Origin: Azospirillum tabaci | Lineage (GTDB): Bacteria; Pseudomonadota; Alphaproteobacteria; Azospirillales; Azospirillaceae | Direction: 5' to 3' | Length of the DNA: 64,000 nt | NCBI RefSeq assembly: GCF_014596085.1 | Contig: NZ_JACCJY010000005.1 | Span: 124,001-188,000, forward strand | Shown here: one piece after another, positions 9,032 through 17,176 of the stretch | How the letters are laid out: each line of letters opens with the position of its first letter | How positions within the stretch are numbered: position 1 is the stretch's first letter | The notes under the pieces: model-generated | Databases searched by the model: none | Seen by the model: only the letters and a program-made list of their open reading frames with translations | Told to the model about the DNA's origin: nothing | Made by a program: the position numbers and the translations under genes

Positions 9032-9186
9032 GGAATGTTGCGCAAGCCCCCTATCCCTCTATCCGGCCATCTGGTAGGTTGGCCGGCGTTGGGCACAAAA
9101 TATTGCGCCTTATGGAAAACGGCCGTCTGGTCGGAAGGTATATTGGTTAACCAAGTCACCGGTTACCGGACCACGGGAGACAGGGG

Positions 9187-9570
9187 ATGAGTTGGACGGA
9201 CGAGCGGGTTCAGCAGCTTAAGGACCTCTGGGCCCAGGGGCTGAGCGCGAGTGAAATCGCGGACATCCTGGGCGACATCACCCGCAACGCGGTGATCGGA
9301 AAGGCGCACCGCCTCGGCTTGTCGGGACGCCCGTCGCCGATCAAGAAGAAGCCGACCCGCGGCGCGACGATCCTCGCTTTGACCGAGCGCATGTGCAAAT
9401 GGCCGGTCGGCGACCCGAAGCACCAGGACTTCCATTTCTGCGGCAAGCCCTCGCTGCCCGGCCTGCCTTATTGCGCCGAGCACGCGGCGGTGGCCTATCA
9501 GCCGGCCTCCTCCGGCAAGAAGCGCGACGAGGACCGCAACACCGGCGACCGCAACGTCGGCGCCGCGTAA
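9187..9570 (+). CDS. gcrA: Cell-cycle regulator GcrA
   Basis: 127 residues, starting MSWTDERVQQLKDLWAQGLS. The N-terminal helix-turn-helix (residues 1-45, SASEIADILG ... RNAVIGKAHRLGL) is the GcrA DNA-binding domain that reads GANTC sites methylated by CcrM. The C-terminal part (LTERMCKWPVGDP, then FCGKPSLPGLPYCAEH) is the region that contacts RNA polymerase sigma-70 region 2. A short linker is rich in lysine. GGGAG precedes the ATG. GcrA is confined to alphaproteobacteria and sits with CtrA, DnaA and CcrM in the cell-cycle circuit. The upstream region carries a DnaA box but no full CtrA site. Confidence 0.95.
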   Translation: MSWTDERVQQLKDLWAQGLSASEIADILGDITRNAVIGKAHRLGLSGRPSPIKKKPTRGATILALTERMCKWPVGDPKHQDFHFCGKPSLPGLPYCAEHAAVAYQPASSGKKRDEDRNTGDRNVGAA

Positions 9571-9657
9571 GTTCCGCCGGATTTCCGGATTTCGGGCGCT
9601 CTGCACGCGGGCGCCCGCCCGACACGGCGACTGGAACGGCCACCGGAAGGATCGCTT

Positions 9658-10266
9658 CTAGACCGTCGCCGAGGTGATCGCCCACCAGCTTCCGGCGATC
9701 AGCATCGCCGAGACACCCGCCGCCGCTACGCCCAGACCCAGACCGGCGGCGACCGCCAGACCGTCCTTCACGATCAGCCCCAGCGCGATCACCAGCACCG
9801 CCAAACCGGGCAGGGTGTTGCCGAACGGGATGGGCAGAGCGATCAGGACGCCCATCACCAGCACGAAGAGGCCCAGCGGCCGCAGCACGCCGCGATGGGT
9901 CAGCGATGGCCAGCGCGTGCGCAGCCGGGCCTCGAGCCGCTCCACCAGCGGTGTTCCCTTTTCCACGATCTTTTCAAGCGTGCCGCGCGCCACACGGCGG
10001 CGCCCGATCCAGCCCGGCACCTCCAGACGGTCGCGGCCCACGATCATTTGAATCGCCACCAGCGCCAGCACCGTGCCGAAGATCAGACCCGCCGGCAGCC
10101 CCGGCGTCGGAACCACGGCCGGGATCGCCAGCGCCAGCAGCAGAAAACCCGGCGCGCGGTCGCCGAGATGGCCCAGGACCTCCCCCAGCGTCGGCTTGTC
10201 GCCGGTCATGCGCCCGTGCAGCCGTTTGAGCAGCGCGGACGCGCGTGCCGGGTCCTTCGTGTCCAT
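9658..10266 (-). CDS. exoD: ExoD-family exopolysaccharide-related membrane protein
   Basis: 202 residues from the ATG at 10266, preceded by GGAGG; an upstream in-frame ATG at 10347 gives only a low-complexity extension. The soluble N-terminus contains LGHLGDRAPGFLLLALAIPA, the ExoD signature, and two further hydrophobic blocks occupy the second half (LGLFVLVMGVLIALPIPFGN and the C-terminal segment). In Sinorhizobium exoD mutants have altered exopolysaccharide and fail to invade nodules; biochemical role is unknown. It follows a small Rossmann protein on the same strand, 91 bp downstream. Confidence 0.85.
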   Translation of the reverse strand: MDTKDPARASALLKRLHGRMTGDKPTLGEVLGHLGDRAPGFLLLALAIPAVVPTPGLPAGLIFGTVLALVAIQMIVGRDRLEVPGWIGRRRVARGTLEKIVEKGTPLVERLEARLRTRWPSLTHRGVLRPLGLFVLVMGVLIALPIPFGNTLPGLAVLVIALGLIVKDGLAVAAGLGLGVAAAGVSAMLIAGSWWAITSATV

Positions 10267-10357
10267 GTCCCGTCCCACCTCCCTGTTCCATCGTCGCCGC
10301 GTGCATGTGGTGGCGCGGCGGCTCACGGGAAAGGGGGGGCGGGACAAGGCGTGGGGG

Positions 10358-10738
10358 TCAGTACTCGTCGACCTCGTGCTTCAACGTCACCAGGCGGCCG
10401 CTCAGCAACGACAGCATGAGCTGCACCAGCATCTCGTGGACGATCAACGTGTGGTGGTTTCCGCTGTCCTGCATGTGCTGGCGCAGCGCCTCGCGCACCT
10501 TCGGCACGCCGGTCACGTCGATCAGCACGTCCACCGCCTCGCCGAGCCGGGCGAGGTCCATGAAGTCGGTCGTCGTGGTGACGCCGCGGTCGCGGGCGAG
10601 CCGCATGCCGGGCGCCTCGGCGTCCAGATCGGCGACGCCGAGGATCTCGACGAAGGCAGCGTCCAGAAGCTGCGTCAGCAGGGGCGTTCCGGTTTCGCCG
10701 GCGCCGATCACGGCGATGCGGAAGATGTCCTTGGCCAT
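10358..10738 (-). CDS. Small NAD(P)-binding Rossmann protein
   Basis: 126 residues from the ATG at 10738. The N-terminus (IFRIAVIGAGETGTPLLTQLL) is a GxGxxG-type Rossmann nucleotide-binding fold, followed by GVADLDAEAPGMRLARDRGV, an acidic strand-2 end of the sort that binds the adenine ribose. The protein ends where a catalytic domain would normally begin, so it resembles only the nucleotide-binding half of Gfo/Idh/MocA or semialdehyde dehydrogenase proteins. It may be a sensor or regulatory subunit. It lies between the icd terminator and exoD. Confidence 0.65.
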   Translation of the reverse strand: MAKDIFRIAVIGAGETGTPLLTQLLDAAFVEILGVADLDAEAPGMRLARDRGVTTTTDFMDLARLGEAVDVLIDVTGVPKVREALRQHMQDSGNHHTLIVHEMLVQLMLSLLSGRLVTLKHEVDEY

Positions 10739-10795
10739 GGGGAAAGTCTCGAATTCCGGTTCATCAGGTCCGCGCCGGCATCGCGCCGCGCGGGC

Positions 10796-10828
10796 AAGAA
10801 AAAAGCGGGGAGCCGAAACTCCCCGCCG
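10796..10828 (-). terminator. Rho-independent terminator of icd
   Basis: Inverted repeat GCGGGGAG (10806-10813) and CTCCCCGC (10820-10827) with a 6-nt loop. An A-rich run at 10796-10805 reads as a U-tract in the leftward transcript. It lies 68 bp beyond the icd stop and isolates icd from the small Rossmann gene. Confidence 0.85.
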
Positions 10829-10895
10829 CAACCTTACATCGACCGGGCGTCCCGTTTGACCGGGACGCGTCGTCGCACCTGACGCGGAAAGCGCG

Positions 10896-12119
10896 TTACG
10901 CCCAGGCGGCCATCTTCTTCTGCAGGTTCTCGTCCAGCTTGTCGAGGAACTGCTTGGTGGTCAGCCAGGGCTGATCCGGACCGATGAGGATCGCCAGATC
11001 CTTGGTCATGAAGCCCGACTCGACGGTCTCGACGCAGACGCGCTCCAGCGTTTCGGCGAACTTCACGACGTCCGGCGTGTTGTCGAACTTGCCGCGGTAG
11101 GCGAGGCCCTGCGTCCAGGCGTAGATCGAGGCGATCGGGTTGGTCGAGGTCTCCTTGCCCTTCTGGTGCTCGCGGTAATGGCGGGTCACCGTGCCGTGGG
11201 CGGCCTCCGCCTCGACGGTCTTGCCGTCCGGCGTGATCAGCACCGAGGTCATCAGGCCCAGCGAGCCGAAGCCCTGCGCCACGATGTCCGACTGCACGTC
11301 GCCGTCGTAGTTCTTGCAGGCCCACACGAAGCCGCCTTCCCACTTCAGGGCCGACGCCACCATGTCGTCGATCAGGCGATGCTCGTAGACGAGGCCCTTG
11401 GCCTTGAACTGGGCGGCGTAATGCTCGTCGAACACCTTCTGGAAGATGTCCTTGAAGCGCCCGTCATAGGCCTTGAGGATCGTGTTCTTGGTGGACAGAT
11501 AGACCGGGTAGCCGCGCTCCAGGCCGTACATGAAGCTGGAGTGGGCGAAGCCCTCGATCGATTCGTCCAGGTTGTACATGCCCATGGCGACGCCGGAGGC
11601 GGGGAAATCGTACACCTCGTGCTCGATCGGCTCGCCGCCGCCTTCCGGCACCCACTTGATGGACAGCTTGCCCTTGCCGGGAACGACGAAGTCGGTGGCC
11701 TTGTACTGGTCGCCGAAGGCATGACGGCCGATGATGATCGGCTTGGTCCAGCCCGGAACGTAGCGCGGAACGTTGGAGCAGACGATCGGCTCGCGGAAGA
11801 CGGTGCCGCCCAGGATGTTGCGGATCGTGCCGTTCGGCGACTTCCACATCTTCTTGAGGCTGAACTCCGTCACCCGCGCCTCGTCCGGGGTGATGGTCGC
11901 GCACTTGACGCCGACGCCGTACTGCTTGATCGCGTTGGCCGATTCGACCGTCACCCGGTCGTCGGTCTTGTCGCGGTTCTCGATGCCGAGATCGTAGTAC
12001 TTCAGATCGATGTCGAGATACGGCAGGATCAGCTTGTCCTTGATGAACTGCCAGATGATGCGCGTCATCTCGTCGCCGTCGAGTTCGACGACCGGGTTGG
12101 CTACCTTGATCTTCGTCAT
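10896..12119 (-). CDS. icd: NADP-dependent isocitrate dehydrogenase (eukaryote-like type)
   Basis: 407 residues from the ATG at 12119 ([18 protein letters not shown]). This is the homodimeric type shared by eukaryotic cytosolic/mitochondrial IDH and most alphaproteobacteria: [43 protein letters not shown], the catalytic-tyrosine segment [23 protein letters not shown], and [16 protein letters not shown]. It makes 2-oxoglutarate and NADPH in the TCA cycle. A strong terminator follows. Together with the C-terminally extended IDH at 6130 it gives the cell two structurally unrelated isocitrate dehydrogenases within 6 kb. Confidence 0.95.
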   Translation of the reverse strand: MTKIKVANPVVELDGDEMTRIIWQFIKDKLILPYLDIDLKYYDLGIENRDKTDDRVTVESANAIKQYGVGVKCATITPDEARVTEFSLKKMWKSPNGTIRNILGGTVFREPIVCSNVPRYVPGWTKPIIIGRHAFGDQYKATDFVVPGKGKLSIKWVPEGGGEPIEHEVYDFPASGVAMGMYNLDESIEGFAHSSFMYGLERGYPVYLSTKNTILKAYDGRFKDIFQKVFDEHYAAQFKAKGLVYEHRLIDDMVASALKWEGGFVWACKNYDGDVQSDIVAQGFGSLGLMTSVLITPDGKTVEAEAAHGTVTRHYREHQKGKETSTNPIASIYAWTQGLAYRGKFDNTPDVVKFAETLERVCVETVESGFMTKDLAILIGPDQPWLTTKQFLDKLDENLQKKMAAWA

Positions 12120-12359
12120 GGGTGCGAGTTCTCCCCGAACGGGTAGGGGTTGTCTTATGCTTGGACGCCGGGCGCGCTGTGCGAGGGCACGGGCCGGGAC
12201 GTCCATCCGAAGACGGGCCCCGGTTCCCCGGACGGAAACGGATGGCGGTTATATAGCACCGGGGCACCGCCGAAAGAAAGGACCGCGGGGCATCAAAACA
12301 GACGATATCGCGCTGAAAACGGCGCGATTTGCGCGATCTGGTCCTACCACTTGGTCTTT

Positions 12360-12944
12360 TCAGAGCTTTTGTGTGGGAATCTTCAACGCGGGCTCCGGTT
12401 CATAGGCCAGTGCGTCAAACACGTCGTCCACGTCATCGACGACGGTGAACAGCGCACGGTGTGCCGGCTGGGTGAAACCCTGCGCCACCGTATGGTCGAT
12501 CAGGCCGAGCAGCGGCCGCCAATAGCCGTCCACATCCACGATCACCACCGGCTTGTCGTGCAGGCCCAACTGCTTCCAGGTCAGGATCTCGAACACCTCG
12601 TCCAGCGTGCCGAGACCGCCCGGCAGCACGACGAAGGCGTCGGCCCGGTCCACCATCATGCGCTTGCGGGTGTGCATGCTGTCGACGACGTGCAGTTCGG
12701 TCAGGCCGGTGTGCTCGATCTCGGCGGACTGGATGTGCTCCGGGATGATGCCGACGACCTGGCCCCCGGCGGCGAGCGCGGCATCGGCGGCGATGCCCAT
12801 CAGCCCGACGCGCCCGCCGCCGTAGACGAGTTGGATCCCCCGCCGGGCGAGTCCATCGCCCAACATATGGGCGGCCTCCTTGTGGACAGCGGCGACGCGG
12901 CTGGATGAGCCGCAATAGACGCAGACGGAATTCGGGGCTTTCAT
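12360..12944 (-). CDS. LOG-family (cytokinin-activating) nucleoside 5'-monophosphate phosphoribohydrolase
   Basis: 194 residues. Two LOG hallmarks are present: GGGRVGLMG (residues 42-50) and PGGLGTLDE (108-116), with the R-K pair in MHTRKRMM (91-98) that completes the active site. LOG enzymes release the free base from nucleoside 5'-monophosphates, including cytokinin ribotides; many bacterial homologues act on AMP or are of unclear use and are often mis-labelled lysine decarboxylase. In a plant-associated organism cytokinin release is plausible, but the sequence alone cannot tell the substrate. Single gene, transcribed leftward; the 240 bp between it and icd hold no gene. Confidence 0.85.
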   Translation of the reverse strand: MKAPNSVCVYCGSSSRVAAVHKEAAHMLGDGLARRGIQLVYGGGRVGLMGIAADAALAAGGQVVGIIPEHIQSAEIEHTGLTELHVVDSMHTRKRMMVDRADAFVVLPGGLGTLDEVFEILTWKQLGLHDKPVVIVDVDGYWRPLLGLIDHTVAQGFTQPAHRALFTVVDDVDDVFDALAYEPEPALKIPTQKL

Positions 12945-13021
12945 CGCTCACCCTTTCTCGCCGAATGGGTACACGTTCCGGTGACTGTTCCGGTGCGCCC
13001 GGCGGGGTCACCTAAAGCAAG

Positions 13022-13046
13022 GGAATAGCAAAGCCGGGGCGGCGTC
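13022..13046 (+). promoter_or_regulatory. Candidate ECF/EcfG-type promoter
   Basis: GGAAT (13022-13026), 16 bp, CGTC (13043-13046), 40 bp before the start of a small membrane-anchored protein. It has the same GGAAT...CGTC elements as the site in front of the ECF sigma gene. Pattern match only. Confidence 0.35.
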
Positions 13047-13086
13047 TACCCGGACATCGGACTTCAGCCCATCGGGAGGGATCATT

Positions 13087-13296
13087 ATGGATTCGCGCGT
13101 CGTCAACGCCTTGGCCGCCATCTCGGTGGCCACGTTCCTGTTCCTCGGCTTCGGCGGCGGGATCGGCTTTCTGTCCAACGGGGGCAAGGCGAACGCGGGC
13201 GGGGCCACGACGGTTCAGGCCACGGAAACCAACCTGTCCTCAGCAGACCTGTCCTCCGGCCGCCATTCCGAGACGGTCGCCAAGTTGGAGAAGTGA
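13087..13296 (+). CDS. Small exported or membrane-anchored protein
   Basis: 69 residues with a single hydrophobic segment (VVNALAAISVATFLFLGFGG) right after MDSR, then a short Gly/Ser/Thr-rich exported tail. GGGAGGG lies 6 bp upstream of the ATG. I do not recognise a family. A candidate ECF-type promoter lies 40 bp upstream, which suggests stress control. The stop codon falls inside the first unit of a 14-bp tandem duplication. Confidence 0.6.
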   Translation: MDSRVVNALAAISVATFLFLGFGGGIGFLSNGGKANAGGATTVQATETNLSSADLSSGRHSETVAKLEK

Positions 13297-13312
13297 GTTT
13301 GGAGAAGTGAGT
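13285..13312 (+). repeat. 14-bp perfect tandem duplication at a stop codon
   Basis: TTGGAGAAGTGAGT occurs twice head-to-tail (13285-13298, 13299-13312). The first copy holds the last codons and TGA stop of the small protein gene. The perfection suggests a recent slippage event with no effect on the protein. Confidence 0.9.
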
Positions 13313-13465
13313 GCGGGGACCGTCCCGCCCGGCGGCGCGAAGGCGGTGCGCCGGTCCCGATGCGGCTAGGCGTCTGCTCCATCGGCGGTGTTCAGTTCCA
13401 CCGCCCTGATCTGCTATCCTTCCGCAGGCCGGCGTGTCCGCCGGCAATGATGCGGCGGTGCTCCG

Positions 13466-14542
13466 GTGAAGCAAGCTCTCCTGTTCGGCGGTGCGGCGAC
13501 GGTCGCCGCTGCCGCCGTGGTCGCGTATCTGGCCTTCGACCCCACGCCCGCGCCGGGCTCCCGCGCTGGAGCGGCCGGTTCCGGAACAACCGTCGCGCTG
13601 GGCAGCGTGACCCCGGCCAAGCCGCCGGCGACCGCGCCTGCCCCGGCGAAGGCCGCGGAGGAGCCCGCCGGGCCGCGCTTCGACATCGTGCGTGTCGCGC
13701 CGGATGGCGCCACCGTGATGGCGGGCCGTGCCACGCCGGGCTCCTCGGTGACCGTCCATGACGGGGAGCGCTCGCTCGGCTCCGTCAACGCGGACGCGCG
13801 CGGCGAATGGGTCCTCCTTCCCGACCAGCCCCTGGCCCCCGGCGCCCGTGAACTGAGCCTGTCGGAGAAGACAACCCCCACCGCCGAGCCAACTCCGTCG
13901 GAGCGCGTCGTGGTGGTCGTGGTGCCCGACCCGCCACCCGCCACCGGCGGCGCGTCGTCCGAGACTCCCACCGGTCCGCTGGCCGTCGCCGTACCGCGCG
14001 GCGGGCTGGGCGACGGGTTGGGCAGCACCGTCCTCCAGGCGCCGAAGGGGCCCGCCGCCCCAGCGACCCGCGGCGTGGCGGCCCCGCCGCCGCCGGGGGG
14101 CGTGTCGCTGGAAAGCATGGACTACGACGCGTCGGGTCAGGTCGCCATGGGCGGCCGGGCGCAGCCGGGGAGCGCCGTGCAGCTCTATCTCGACAATCTC
14201 CTGGTCGGGAGCGCCCACACCGACCCGAACGGCCAGTGGCGGCTGCGCCCGGAACGCGCCGTGGCGCCGGGCGTCTACACGCTGCGCGCCGACCAGGTGA
14301 CCGACTCGGGCAAGGTCACAGCCCGCGTCGAGCTGCCGGTTCAGGTGTCGGAGGTTCCGGCCAACCTGCCGGACGGCCGGTCGATGGTCGTCCAGCCCGG
14401 CAACAGCCTGTGGCGGATCGCCCGCTCCACCTATGGGCGCGGCGTGCAGTACACGCTGATCTACGAGGCCAACCGCGGACAGATCCGCGACCCGGACCTG
14501 ATCTATCCCGGTCAGATCTTCGCGCTGCCGGTTTCGAACTGA
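13466..14542 (+). CDS. LysM-domain cell-envelope protein
   Basis: 358 residues from a GTG start. The order is an N-terminal hydrophobic anchor (LLFGGAATVAAAAVVAYLAF), a Pro/Ala linker, an Ig-like segment at about 70-160 (GARGEWVLLPDQPLAPG-type turns), a proline-rich stretch, a second Ig-like segment (LYLDNLLVGSAHTDPNGQWR), and a C-terminal LysM domain at about 309-357 (VVQPGNSLWRIARSTYGRG ... YPGQIFALP). LysM binds peptidoglycan, so the protein probably tethers to the wall. It ends 3 bp before the stop of a convergent gene. The weak ribosome site makes the exact start uncertain. Confidence 0.8.
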   Translation: MKQALLFGGAATVAAAAVVAYLAFDPTPAPGSRAGAAGSGTTVALGSVTPAKPPATAPAPAKAAEEPAGPRFDIVRVAPDGATVMAGRATPGSSVTVHDGERSLGSVNADARGEWVLLPDQPLAPGARELSLSEKTTPTAEPTPSERVVVVVVPDPPPATGGASSETPTGPLAVAVPRGGLGDGLGSTVLQAPKGPAAPATRGVAAPPPPGGVSLESMDYDASGQVAMGGRAQPGSAVQLYLDNLLVGSAHTDPNGQWRLRPERAVAPGVYTLRADQVTDSGKVTARVELPVQVSEVPANLPDGRSMVVQPGNSLWRIARSTYGRGVQYTLIYEANRGQIRDPDLIYPGQIFALPVSN

Positions 14543-14545
14543 ACC

Positions 14546-14980
14546 TTACAGATAAGGGGCGAGCAGGCGCAGGAAGGGCCGCGCCTGCTGGAGCGCGACC
14601 ACGGTCTGGTGGATCAGATCCTCCGGCGTCGCCTGCCCCTCGAACTCGGCTTCGGAGAACAGCAGGATCTTCTGGCCTTCCTGGACGAGGAAGCGCGTTC
14701 CCCGCCGGTCCTGGATGCCGCGCAGGATCGCCAGGAGCTGGCGCCGCCGCTCCGGCGACTGGGCGGTGTAGGGGATGTGGCCGATCTCCGCCCACACCTG
14801 CGAGCGCGACTTTTCCCCGTCGAAGCCGACGGCGATGCTGAAGGGCAGCCCGTCGGCCATGAAGTGCAGCCGCGCCGGGCGCGGCGGCTGGGCGATGCCC
14901 AGCACGCCTTCGGGGGTCATCACGAAGGTGTCGGGGCTGAAGGGCAGGGCGGTCTGCGAGACCTGCGCGAGCGACGGCAT
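14546..14980 (-). CDS. Conserved hypothetical protein
   Basis: 144 residues from the ATG at 14980; a GTG ten codons further up is an alternative, and neither has a strong ribosome site. It is mixed alpha/beta with no signal peptide or membrane helix: an N-terminal beta-rich part (VMTPEGVLGIAQPPRPARLH) and a C-terminal helical part (TPEDLIHQTVVALQQARPFL). I do not recognise the family; the fold pattern is reminiscent of YbjN/secretion-chaperone proteins, which is a guess. It is divergent from psd and tail-to-tail with the LysM gene. Confidence 0.6.
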   Translation of the reverse strand: MPSLAQVSQTALPFSPDTFVMTPEGVLGIAQPPRPARLHFMADGLPFSIAVGFDGEKSRSQVWAEIGHIPYTAQSPERRRQLLAILRGIQDRRGTRFLVQEGQKILLFSEAEFEGQATPEDLIHQTVVALQQARPFLRLLAPYL

Positions 14981-15137
14981 GGCCTGGAGGCGGGCGGCGG
15001 GAACGGACACTGTGGCTCGCTCATTCCTGTGGTGTCGGTGGCGTGACTCTCCACCTTCCCTGCTAAAATTCTGTAAAGGGCGGGGGATGCTGTCTAGAAT
15101 GCGCCGCTCCAACGATCCGAGGCTGAAGTAACCGGCG

Positions 15138-15836
15138 ATGTCCGCCCTCAACACCGTAGTCGTTCCGATCCACCGCGCCGGCTGGCCCTTCATCGCCGCC
15201 TTCGCCGTGGTCTCCCTGATCCTCGGGCTTGCCGTGGCGAAGCCGCTGGGCTGGCTGGGGCTCGTGCTCACCCTGTGGTGCGTGTATTTCTTCCGCGATC
15301 CCGATCGCGTGACGCCGACGCGCCCCGGTCTGCTGGTCAGCCCCGCCGACGGGCGCGTGACCATGATCGTTCCCGCGGTTCCGCCGCCGGAGCTGGGCAT
15401 GGGCGACAAGCCGCTGACCCGCGTCAGCATCTTCCTGAACGTCTTCAACGTGCACGTCAACCGCGTGCCGGCGGACGGCACGGTGGTGGCGGCGGAGTAT
15501 CACAAGGGCACCTTCGTGAACGCCGCGCTGGACAAGGCCAGCGAGGAGAACGAGCGCGCCGCCTTCCGCCACCGTCTTCCCGACGGGCGTGAGATTGCCT
15601 ATGTGCAGATCGCCGGCCTCGTCGCCCGCCGCATCCTCTACTGGGTGAAGGCCGGTCAGGAGGTCAAGGCGGGCGAGCGGTTCGGCCTGATCCGATTCGG
15701 CAGCCGCACCGACGTCTATCTGCCGGACGGCGTGGTCCCGCTGGTCTGCGTCGGGCAGACGGCGATCGGCGGTGAGACCGTGCTGGCCGACCTGACCGCC
15801 ACCGAACCGCAACGGCAGGGGGATGTCCGCCGATGA
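15138..15836 (+). CDS. psd: Phosphatidylserine decarboxylase proenzyme
   Basis: 232 residues, the short form of the enzyme. One or two N-terminal hydrophobic segments ([20 protein letters not shown]) precede the catalytic domain. Conserved blocks include [36 protein letters not shown] and [11 protein letters not shown]. Self-cleavage between G188 and S189 would yield the pyruvoyl prosthetic group on the small subunit. It converts phosphatidylserine to phosphatidylethanolamine in the inner membrane. It overlaps pssA by 4 bp (ATGA), so substrate producer and consumer are translationally coupled. Confidence 0.93.
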   Translation: MSALNTVVVPIHRAGWPFIAAFAVVSLILGLAVAKPLGWLGLVLTLWCVYFFRDPDRVTPTRPGLLVSPADGRVTMIVPAVPPPELGMGDKPLTRVSIFLNVFNVHVNRVPADGTVVAAEYHKGTFVNAALDKASEENERAAFRHRLPDGREIAYVQIAGLVARRILYWVKAGQEVKAGERFGLIRFGSRTDVYLPDGVVPLVCVGQTAIGGETVLADLTATEPQRQGDVRR

Positions 15837-16741
15837 AGCGACCGGTCTTCAAGCCGGCAGTGTTCCGCAAGCGCCGGGCGCGCCGCCCGCATCCGCGGCT
15901 GAAAGGGTTGTCGATCAACCATCTTCTGCCCAACGTGCTGACGGTGCTGGCGCTGTGCTCCGGCCTGACGGCCATCCGCTTCGCCATGCACGAGCGGTGG
16001 GAGCAGGCGGTCGTCTGCATCGTCATCGCGGCGATCTTCGACGCGCTGGACGGGCGGATCGCCCGCTTGCTGAACGGGCAGAGCAAGTTCGGCGCGGAGT
16101 TGGACAGCCTGTCCGACGTCATCAGCTTCGGCGTGGCCCCTGCCTTCATGATGTATCTGTGGGCGCTGAACGGCGCCGGCAGCCTGGGCTGGATCGCCGC
16201 CATGGCCTACGCGGTCTGCGCGGCGTTGCGGCTGGCCCGCTTCAACTCCCGCCTGGACGTGGACCTGCCGCCCTGGGCCTTCAACTATTTCACCGGGGTT
16301 CCCGCCCCGGCGGGTGCCGGTCTGGCCGTCCTTCCCATGGTCATCGGCTTCGAAACCGGGCCGGACATCGCCGGTCACCCGGCCGTCGTCGTGCCCTGGA
16401 CGCTGGCGATGGGCGGGCTGATGGTCAGCACGCTGCCCACCTTCTCCTTCAAGGGCATGCGGGTGCCGACCCAGTATGTGGTGCCAGGTCTGGTCGGCGT
16501 CGGCCTGCTCGCCGCCTCGCTGGTCAGCCAGCCCTGGTGGACTCTGGCCTTCCTCGGGCTGGCCTATCTGGCGAGCCTGCCCTTCTCGGTGGCGCAGTTC
16601 CGCAAGCTGCAGCAGGCCGCCCAGCTGATGAAGGAGACGGACGAGGTCCCGGCGGAGGAGGTGGTGGCCGCCGCTCCGGACGCGCCGCCCCCGTCGCCTG
16701 AGATGGTGTCTGAAAAGACCAGGACGCCGTCGTCCGACTGA
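15833..16741 (+). CDS. pssA: CDP-diacylglycerol-serine O-phosphatidyltransferase
   Basis: 302 residues, a type II membrane PssA. The CDP-alcohol phosphotransferase motif D-G-x2-A-R-x8-G-x3-D-x3-D is complete: D73, G74, A77, R78, G87, D91, D95. About seven hydrophobic segments follow. It makes phosphatidylserine, which the upstream psd product then decarboxylates. The basic N-terminus ([14 protein letters not shown]) and an acidic, proline-containing C-terminal tail are extra to the core. Overlap ATGA with psd indicates one operon. Confidence 0.93.
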   Translation: MKRPVFKPAVFRKRRARRPHPRLKGLSINHLLPNVLTVLALCSGLTAIRFAMHERWEQAVVCIVIAAIFDALDGRIARLLNGQSKFGAELDSLSDVISFGVAPAFMMYLWALNGAGSLGWIAAMAYAVCAALRLARFNSRLDVDLPPWAFNYFTGVPAPAGAGLAVLPMVIGFETGPDIAGHPAVVVPWTLAMGGLMVSTLPTFSFKGMRVPTQYVVPGLVGVGLLAASLVSQPWWTLAFLGLAYLASLPFSVAQFRKLQQAAQLMKETDEVPAEEVVAAAPDAPPPSPEMVSEKTRTPSSD

Positions 16742-16749
16742 CGCCGGAC

Positions 16750-16782
16750 GCCCGCCGTCGCCGTCACTCGGCGGCGGCGGGC
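16750..16782. terminator. GC-rich hairpin at a tail-to-tail gene junction
   Basis: 14-bp arms (16750-16763 and 16769-16782, one G.U pair) around a 5-nt loop that contains the stop codon of the leftward ACT gene. It starts 8 bp after the pssA stop. No T-run follows in either direction, so intrinsic termination is unproven; a barrier to exonucleases is equally possible. Confidence 0.45.
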
Positions 16783-17087
16783 AGGTCCAGCGGCACGGTC
16801 CGTTCGGTCACGGCGACCGTCAGGACCATCGGGATCTGGCGCAGGCAATTGCCGACATGACTCGACTCCGCGGCCACCATGCCGGTCATTTCGACCTCCA
16901 CGGTCAGCGTCTCGCCCAGCAGGCGGCTGTTCAGTGACAGGGGGACGAGGCCGCGCTTGGCGAACAGTTCCAGCACACGGGGCAGGGTGCCGGGATCGGC
17001 GTCGGCCTGCACGGCGAAGCGGACAAGACGGTTCGGATCGGTCGGACGGGATTCGGCGGCGGGCGCCGCCAGCGTGACGGTGGACAT
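16764..17087 (-). CDS. ACT-domain protein, IlvM-like
   Basis: 107 residues. The core (RFAVQADADPGTLPRVLELFAKRGLVPLSLNSR, then TLTVEVEM) has the ACT-fold pattern of acetolactate synthase small subunits of the short IlvM type: PGTLxRVLxLFxxRG followed by a beta strand. ACT domains bind amino acids and regulate partner enzymes. No acetolactate synthase large subunit is nearby, so the partner is unknown. The 5' region contains a terminator, a competing hairpin and a short branched-chain-rich reading frame, which would fit amino-acid control. AAGGTAAG precedes the ATG. Confidence 0.7.
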   Translation of the reverse strand: MSTVTLAAPAAESRPTDPNRLVRFAVQADADPGTLPRVLELFAKRGLVPLSLNSRLLGETLTVEVEMTGMVAAESSHVGNCLRQIPMVLTVAVTERTVPLDLPAAAE

Positions 17088-17120
17088 GGGTCGCTCTTAC
17101 CTTGGTCTTGAGTCGATGAG

Positions 17121-17138
17121 TGCAGGTTCAGACCTGCA
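17121..17138 (-). promoter_or_regulatory. Small hairpin in the 5' leader of the ACT gene
   Basis: TGCAGGT (17121-17127) and ACCTGCA (17132-17138) with a 4-nt loop, between the attenuator terminator and the ACT-gene ribosome site. It may mask or space the start region. Confidence 0.4.
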
Positions 17139-17146
17139 GACGCGCG

Positions 17147-17176
17147 AAAAACCCCGGCTCTCACACGAGAACCGGG
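17147..17176 (-). terminator. Attenuator-type terminator upstream of the ACT gene
   Basis: On the minus strand CCCGGTTCTC (17176-17167), loop GTGT, GAGAGCCGGG (17162-17153), then GG and five T (17151-17147). It points into the ACT gene, 60 bp before its start. The only gene further upstream is on the opposite strand, so it can only act on a leader transcript of the ACT gene or on antisense RNA. Confidence 0.7.

Noticed and set aside
9147..9170. GGTTAACC ... GGTTACC before gcrA as a CtrA site
   Set aside because: The TTAA halves are 12 bp apart and the second is TTAC; CtrA needs TTAA-N7-TTAA.
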